Assembly (NCBI GenBank): GCA_019752335.1
Contig: JAIEMJ010000004.1
Span: forward strand, 1 to 64,000
Source: Bryobacteraceae bacterium
GTDB taxonomy: Bacteria > Acidobacteriota > Terriglobia > Bryobacterales > Bryobacteraceae
Length of the DNA: 64,000 nucleotides
Direction: 5' to 3'
This document shows positions 62,289-64,000 of the stretch, piece after piece; the first letter of the stretch is position 1, and each line of letters starts with the position of its first letter. The notes beneath the pieces are model-generated. The model was not told the DNA's origin and did no database searches. It saw nothing but the letters and a program-made list of their open reading frames with translations. A program made the translations under genes and the position numbers.

Positions 62289-62340
62289 CTAAGCCCTGTC
62301 GATAGGACAGACTAAGGAACTTCACTTAGGACTGTCTATG
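62289..62340 (+). promoter_or_regulatory. Alternating hairpins over the histidine kinase start
   Basis: ATAGGACAG-A-CTAAG (62302-62316) can pair with CTTAG-GA-CTGTCTAT (62325-62339) over an eight-base loop, covering the TAGGA ribosome site and the ATG. An upstream CTGTC (62296-62300) and CTAAG (62289-62293) could take part in competing stems. Translational control is inference. Confidence 0.4.
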
Positions 62341-64000
62341 CGCAAGATACTTACCTCTTCGGCCTGGAACTGGATCACCTTAGGTGTGGCCTTGGTGGGC
62401 ATTCTCTCGGTAGGCAACCTGATCGGCCAGGTGACGGCATTGCAGGCGCAGTTCGACCGCGATGCCAACTGGATCTCCGGACTCAAGAGCCTGGAACGTT
62501 CGATTTGGGACCTGCAAATGGCGGCGCTGCGGCCGAAGGAAGAGCGGGTGGCGTGGATTCAGGCGGAATCCGCCTACCGGAATCAGATTGAGATTCTGAG
62601 CAGGCGGGCGCAAGAGTCAATGGAACTGGCTGGGCTGCTGACGAATGTGAGCGGGCAAGTGAATTCGATCTGGAGCATCCATATGGAGATGGCCGGGACG
62701 GAGACGGCGCGGGTGGCGGCGGCGCAGCAACTGCAAACCGTGGGCGGCTCCGCGCGGGGGCAGATTCACGCGGCCGTGGACCAGATCTGGGGACGGCAGA
62801 GCGAAGCGGCGCATCAGGTGGCCGAGAAGTGGCTCAGCGTGAAGAATCAACTCATCCTGTGCTGCCTGTTCGCCGGCTTTCCGGCCTTGCTCCTGCGGAT
62901 TCACCATCTGCGGGTGGCCGAAAAGAAGCGCGTGGAAGGGGCGCTCGAAGAGAGCGAGGACCGCTATCGCAAACTGGTAGACCTTCTGCCGGACGCGGTG
63001 CTGGTGCATCGGGGCGGCAAGATCATCTTTGGGAACCAGGCGTTTGCGCGGCTGATGCGGGAGGAGTCGCTGGACCGGCTAGTGGGCAAGAGCATCCTCG
63101 ACCTAATGCATCCCGACGACCACTGGGTGGCCTGGCGCAACTGGGAACAATTCCGCGAGACGCAACAGCATACGCCCCTGATGGAGCAACGCATGATGCG
63201 CGAGGACGGGCAGACCTTTGACATCGACTTCATGGCGACGTCCTTCCGCCTGGACGATCAGCCTGCCGTACTGGTGGTGATTCGCGACATCTCCGAACGC
63301 AAGCGCTCCGCCGACGCGGTGCGCAAGACGGAGGCGCGTTTCCGCACGCTCTTTGAGAGCGTGCTGGAAGGTGTCTATCGTGCGTCGCCGGACGGGCAGT
63401 TGCTCGAGGCGAATCCGTCGCTCGTGAAGATGCTGGGCTACAATTCTCTGCAGGAGTTGCGGCTGGCCGGCGCTGATCCCATCGCGGACCCGGCGCAGCG
63501 GCAGGCCTGGCTCGCGGGCCTGCACCGCGAAGGCGAGGTCACCAATCAGGAGGTGTCGCTGCGGCGCCGCGACGGCGGCTTGCTGGTGGTGCTGAACCAC
63601 GCGCGCGCGGTGAAGGACGAGCAAGGCAGCCTGCTCTACATTGAGGGCACCGTCACCGACGTCACGGCGATGAAGGTGACGGAGGAGCGTCTGCGCGAGT
63701 ACACGCGGGAGCTCGAAGAGACTCGGGGCCGGCTGGAAGAGCAGGCCAAGCAACTCGAGCGCACGCGCGACGAAGCGCTGGAAGCCTCGCGCTTGAAAAG
63801 CGAATTCCTGGCCAACGTGAGCCATGAGATTCGTACCCCGATGAACGCGGTGATCGGCATGACCCAACTGCTGCTCGATAGCCGGCTGTCGGCCGAGCAG
63901 CGCGACAATGCCGAAACCGTGCGCGGGCAAGCCGACTTCCTCCTGGGTCTGATTAACGACATTCTGGATTTCTCGAAGATCGAAGCCGGCCGGCTTTCGT
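62338..64000 (+). CDS. PAS-domain sensor histidine kinase, 3' truncated by window edge
   Basis: 554 residues are visible. Two transmembrane segments ([19 protein letters not shown] at 8-26; [17 protein letters not shown] near 185) flank a helical periplasmic sensor (methyl-accepting-like). Two PAS domains follow ([20 protein letters not shown], to about 320, and [20 protein letters not shown], to about 445), a coiled coil, then HisKA with [20 protein letters not shown] (His496). The ATPase and any receiver domains lie outside the window. Confidence 0.9.
   Translation, partial: MRKILTSSAWNWITLGVALVGILSVGNLIGQVTALQAQFDRDANWISGLKSLERSIWDLQMAALRPKEERVAWIQAESAYRNQIEILSRRAQESMELAGLLTNVSGQVNSIWSIHMEMAGTETARVAAAQQLQTVGGSARGQIHAAVDQIWGRQSEAAHQVAEKWLSVKNQLILCCLFAGFPALLLRIHHLRVAEKKRVEGALEESEDRYRKLVDLLPDAVLVHRGGKIIFGNQAFARLMREESLDRLVGKSILDLMHPDDHWVAWRNWEQFRETQQHTPLMEQRMMREDGQTFDIDFMATSFRLDDQPAVLVVIRDISERKRSADAVRKTEARFRTLFESVLEGVYRASPDGQLLEANPSLVKMLGYNSLQELRLAGADPIADPAQRQAWLAGLHREGEVTNQEVSLRRRDGGLLVVLNHARAVKDEQGSLLYIEGTVTDVTAMKVTEERLREYTRELEETRGRLEEQAKQLERTRDEALEASRLKSEFLANVSHEIRTPMNAVIGMTQLLLDSRLSAEQRDNAETVRGQADFLLGLINDILDFSKIEAGRLS

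Overview
The window looks like chromosomal DNA from a GC-rich soil acidobacterium, probably of the Bryobacter/Solibacter type. This is inferred from gene content, not from a search: two Oar-type TonB-dependent receptors with carboxypeptidase-like N-terminal domains, a PEGA-domain Ser/Thr kinase, a PEP-CTERM protein, a membrane-tethered winged-helix protein of a type common in that phylum, DUF2339, and many small secreted proteins with Tat-like or lipoprotein leaders. No tRNA, rRNA, CRISPR array or insertion sequence was seen.

Layout. 1-7.1 kb: metal/drug efflux; an ECF sigma / anti-sigma / P-type ATPase operon runs left and a TolC-adaptor-RND-DUF2892 operon runs right. 7.2-15.4 kb: sulfite oxidase-cytochrome fusion overlapping a PEGA-domain Ser/Thr kinase, then a tightly packed esterase, DUF2339, M48 peptidase, zinc-ribbon cluster. 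15.4-17.3 kb: a small accessory segment (HicAB, methyltransferase, PIN toxin, truncated antitoxin) bounded by 57-base direct repeats of the zinc-ribbon gene's 3' end. 17.3-30 kb: TPR protein with a terminal CxxCH, membrane-anchored regulator, secreted proteins, Oar-type receptor, DUF808, PEP-CTERM and collagen-like proteins, bacterial PH-domain membrane proteins, and a frameshifted GlcG-like gene. 30-35 kb: a 1165-residue iron-sulfur flavoprotein resembling a one-chain NfnB+NfnA, and an arsC-arsM operon with a clear promoter and operator. 35-44 kb: second receptor, amidohydrolase, an actin-like ATPase paired with a membrane-anchored peptidoglycan amidase, CotH, Uma2 and a zincin. 44-49.8 kb: a complete mreB-mreC-mreD-PBP2-rodA elongasome operon. 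50-52.8 kb: RNase E/G with its S1 domain split by a very long charged insertion. 52.9-55.2 kb: three-gene TPR/secreted-protein operon. 55.3-59.2 kb: M28 peptidase plus monooxygenase-like gene enclosed by two toxin-antitoxin pairs. 59.2-64 kb: VOC, MFS and small-protein operon; a 6S RNA just before the ymdB-type phosphodiesterase gene; and a PAS histidine kinase cut by the window edge.

Most likely to repay a second look: the repeat-flanked island, the actin-like/amidase pair near mreBCD, the single-chain Nfn-like enzyme, the 6S RNA, and the split S1 domain.
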